From contig CP060294.1 in the NCBI GenBank assembly GCA_014302835.1, forward strand, positions 3,497,067-3,561,066: a stretch of DNA of 64,000 nucleotides. Reading direction: 5' to 3'. Positions 62,688 through 64,000 of the stretch are shown piece after piece. Positions within the stretch are counted from its first letter, which is position 1, and the number at the start of each line of letters is the position of its first letter. This DNA comes from Pedobacter sp. PAMC26386 (lineage in GTDB: Bacteria > Bacteroidota > Bacteroidia > Sphingobacteriales > Sphingobacteriaceae). The translations under genes were made by a program, and so were the position numbers. The notes beneath the pieces are model-generated. The model was not told the origin of the DNA. It saw only the letters and a program-made list of their open reading frames with translations, and searched no databases.

Positions 62688-64000
62688 ATGAATAAATTCA
62701 TTAAGATGATCATAGGTTTTTCCCTGAAAAACAAGATCTTCATATTCTTTGCTACCCTGGTGATGATCCTGGCTGGTTACGTGAGCTTTAAGCACACGAC
62801 CATTGAGGCTTTTCCAGATGTAACCAATACTAATGTTACGATTATTACACAATGGCCTGGTCGTAGTGCCGAAGAGGTAGAGAAATTTGTGACTAGACCG
62901 CTGGAGATAGCGATGAACCCCACTGAAAAAAGAACGAGTATTCGTTCTTCTTCTCTATTCGGCTTATCTATAGTAAAAATCACTTTTGAAGATGATGTAG
63001 ATTATGCTTTTGCAAGGGTACAAGTCAATAACCATATCGCTGAAGCAGATATTCCGGCAGGGGTAAGTCCTGAAGTTGAACCACCTTATGGTCCAACAGG
63101 AGAAATTTTCCGCTATACACTAAAAAGTGATAAGAAATCAGTCAGAGAATTAAAAACATTGCAAGATTGGGTGGTACAAAGAGAGTTACTTTCTGTACCG
63201 GGTATTGCCGATGTGGTAAGTTTTGGTGGTGAGGTTAAGACCTACCAGATTACAGTAGATCCGCAGAAGTCCATACAGTATGGTGTAACTGCTTCAGAAC
63301 TTTTTGACGCAGTATCTAAGAGTAATATTAACGTAGGGGGTGATGTAATTAACCAGGGCGGTCAAGCCTATGTGGTACGCGGAATTGGTGTGCTGAATAA
63401 CATTGACGAGATTAACAATGTAATTGTTGATAATGTGAATGGTACACCTGTTTATGTTAAAACTATTGCAGACGTTACAGAGAGTGCTTTACCAAGATTG
63501 GGGCAGGTAGGCCGTGATAATGATCCGGATGTGGTAGAAGGTATTGTAGTGATGCGTAAAGGCGAAAATCCGAGTCAAGTATTGACCCGGTTAAAAGAGA
63601 AGATTAAAGATATCAATGATAACATTCTGCCGGGCGACGTAAAAATCAGCACTTTCTATGACAGAGAGAACCTGGTAAACTTCGCTATTCATACGGTAAT
63701 GCACAATATGATGGAGGGAATTATTTTCGTAACTGTCATTGTGTTTTTATTCATGGCCGACTGGCGGACTACGCTGATCGTGTCTATCATCATTCCATTG
63801 GCTTTATTATTCGCTTTTATTTGTTTGAAACTAAAGGGAATGTCTGCCAACTTATTATCAATGGGGGCGATTGACTTTGGTATTATCATAGATGGGGCGG
63901 TAGTGATGGTTGAGGGGATTTTTGTAGCCCTGGATCATCGTGCACAGACCACTGGAATGCAGAAATTCAATGGGCTGAGCAAACTAGGCATTATTAAAAG
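62688..64000 (+). CDS. HME-type RND heavy-metal efflux pump CusA/CzcA (3' end outside window)
   Basis: The first 437 residues of an RND transporter that would be about 1000-1050 long. The first membrane helix follows SLKNKIFIFF, then come TIEAFPDVTN and WPGRSAEEVE, a signature of the heavy-metal efflux (HME) branch. Helix 4 reads AIDFGIIIDGAVVMVE, with the two Asp and the Glu that form the proton relay in CzcA. The pump moves metal ions, probably Cu, Ag, Zn, Co or Cd, out of the periplasm or cytoplasm; the ion cannot be told from this part. The gene starts 29 bases after the adaptor gene. Confidence 0.95.
   Translation, partial: MNKFIKMIIGFSLKNKIFIFFATLVMILAGYVSFKHTTIEAFPDVTNTNVTIITQWPGRSAEEVEKFVTRPLEIAMNPTEKRTSIRSSSLFGLSIVKITFEDDVDYAFARVQVNNHIAEADIPAGVSPEVEPPYGPTGEIFRYTLKSDKKSVRELKTLQDWVVQRELLSVPGIADVVSFGGEVKTYQITVDPQKSIQYGVTASELFDAVSKSNINVGGDVINQGGQAYVVRGIGVLNNIDEINNVIVDNVNGTPVYVKTIADVTESALPRLGQVGRDNDPDVVEGIVVMRKGENPSQVLTRLKEKIKDINDNILPGDVKISTFYDRENLVNFAIHTVMHNMMEGIIFVTVIVFLFMADWRTTLIVSIIIPLALLFAFICLKLKGMSANLLSMGAIDFGIIIDGAVVMVEGIFVALDHRAQTTGMQKFNGLSKLGIIK

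Overview
The window comes from a Bacteroidota chromosome, most likely a Pedobacter-like member of the Sphingobacteriaceae. The evidence is the fused ccoNO gene, the single-haem CcoP, many lipoproteins and TonB-receptor-like barrels, start codons without Shine-Dalgarno sequences, and -7 promoter elements of the Bacteroidetes TAnnTTTG type. Family calls and adenylation codes below were read by eye, and no database search was run.

Bases 1-15,300 are a respiration and micro-oxia block. On the + strand lies a cbb3 oxidase locus: ccoI (cut by the window edge), ccoS, ccoNO, ccoQ, ccoP, ccoG, ccoH and a TauE/SafE-like membrane protein. Facing it on the - strand are hemN, a stand-alone LdhA-like N-terminal domain, a receiver-Crp/Fnr fusion regulator, and a histidine kinase whose PAS domain keeps the FixL haem histidine and arginine. 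Three TGA-N6-TCA palindromes sit at neighbouring promoters and are good candidates for the fusion regulator's sites. A nitronate-monooxygenase-like protein and two small envelope proteins with near-identical leaders (DUF4142-like and DUF2911-like) complete the block. A TPR histidine kinase follows (15.6-17.7 kb).

Bases 17,724-49,206 (- strand) are a nonribosomal peptide operon. Three synthetase genes carry seven C-A-T modules and one terminal thioesterase. They are followed by a CmlA-type diiron beta-hydroxylase, a cyclic-peptide-type ABC exporter, an outer-membrane beta-barrel receptor and a membrane M28 peptidase. Hand-read specificity codes give a backbone of (Ala-like)3-Asn-Asn-(Ala-like)2, possibly N-acylated and beta-hydroxylated. 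The operon is strikingly repetitive: a 3,129-bp module is tandemly repeated almost without change in the first gene, and a further close copy lies in the last gene. The middle gene is cut by one in-frame TAA inside its third condensation domain, although the frame is open on both sides.

Bases 50,146-57,631 (- strand) hold ordinary chromosomal genes: an SSS symporter, a coupled 43-residue membrane protein, a PIG-L deacetylase, an LEA-2-like lipoprotein, DoxX, TetR, an AlkB homologue and a J-domain/KTSC protein. Bases 57,790-64,000 (+ strand) are a metal-efflux locus: tatA, an OmpR-type regulator, a sensor kinase, a TolC-like protein, an RND adaptor and an HME-type RND pump cut by the window end. 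Both promoters of this locus carry the same operator, four TTTAA(T/C) repeats exactly 11 bp apart and placed at the same distance from the -7 element.
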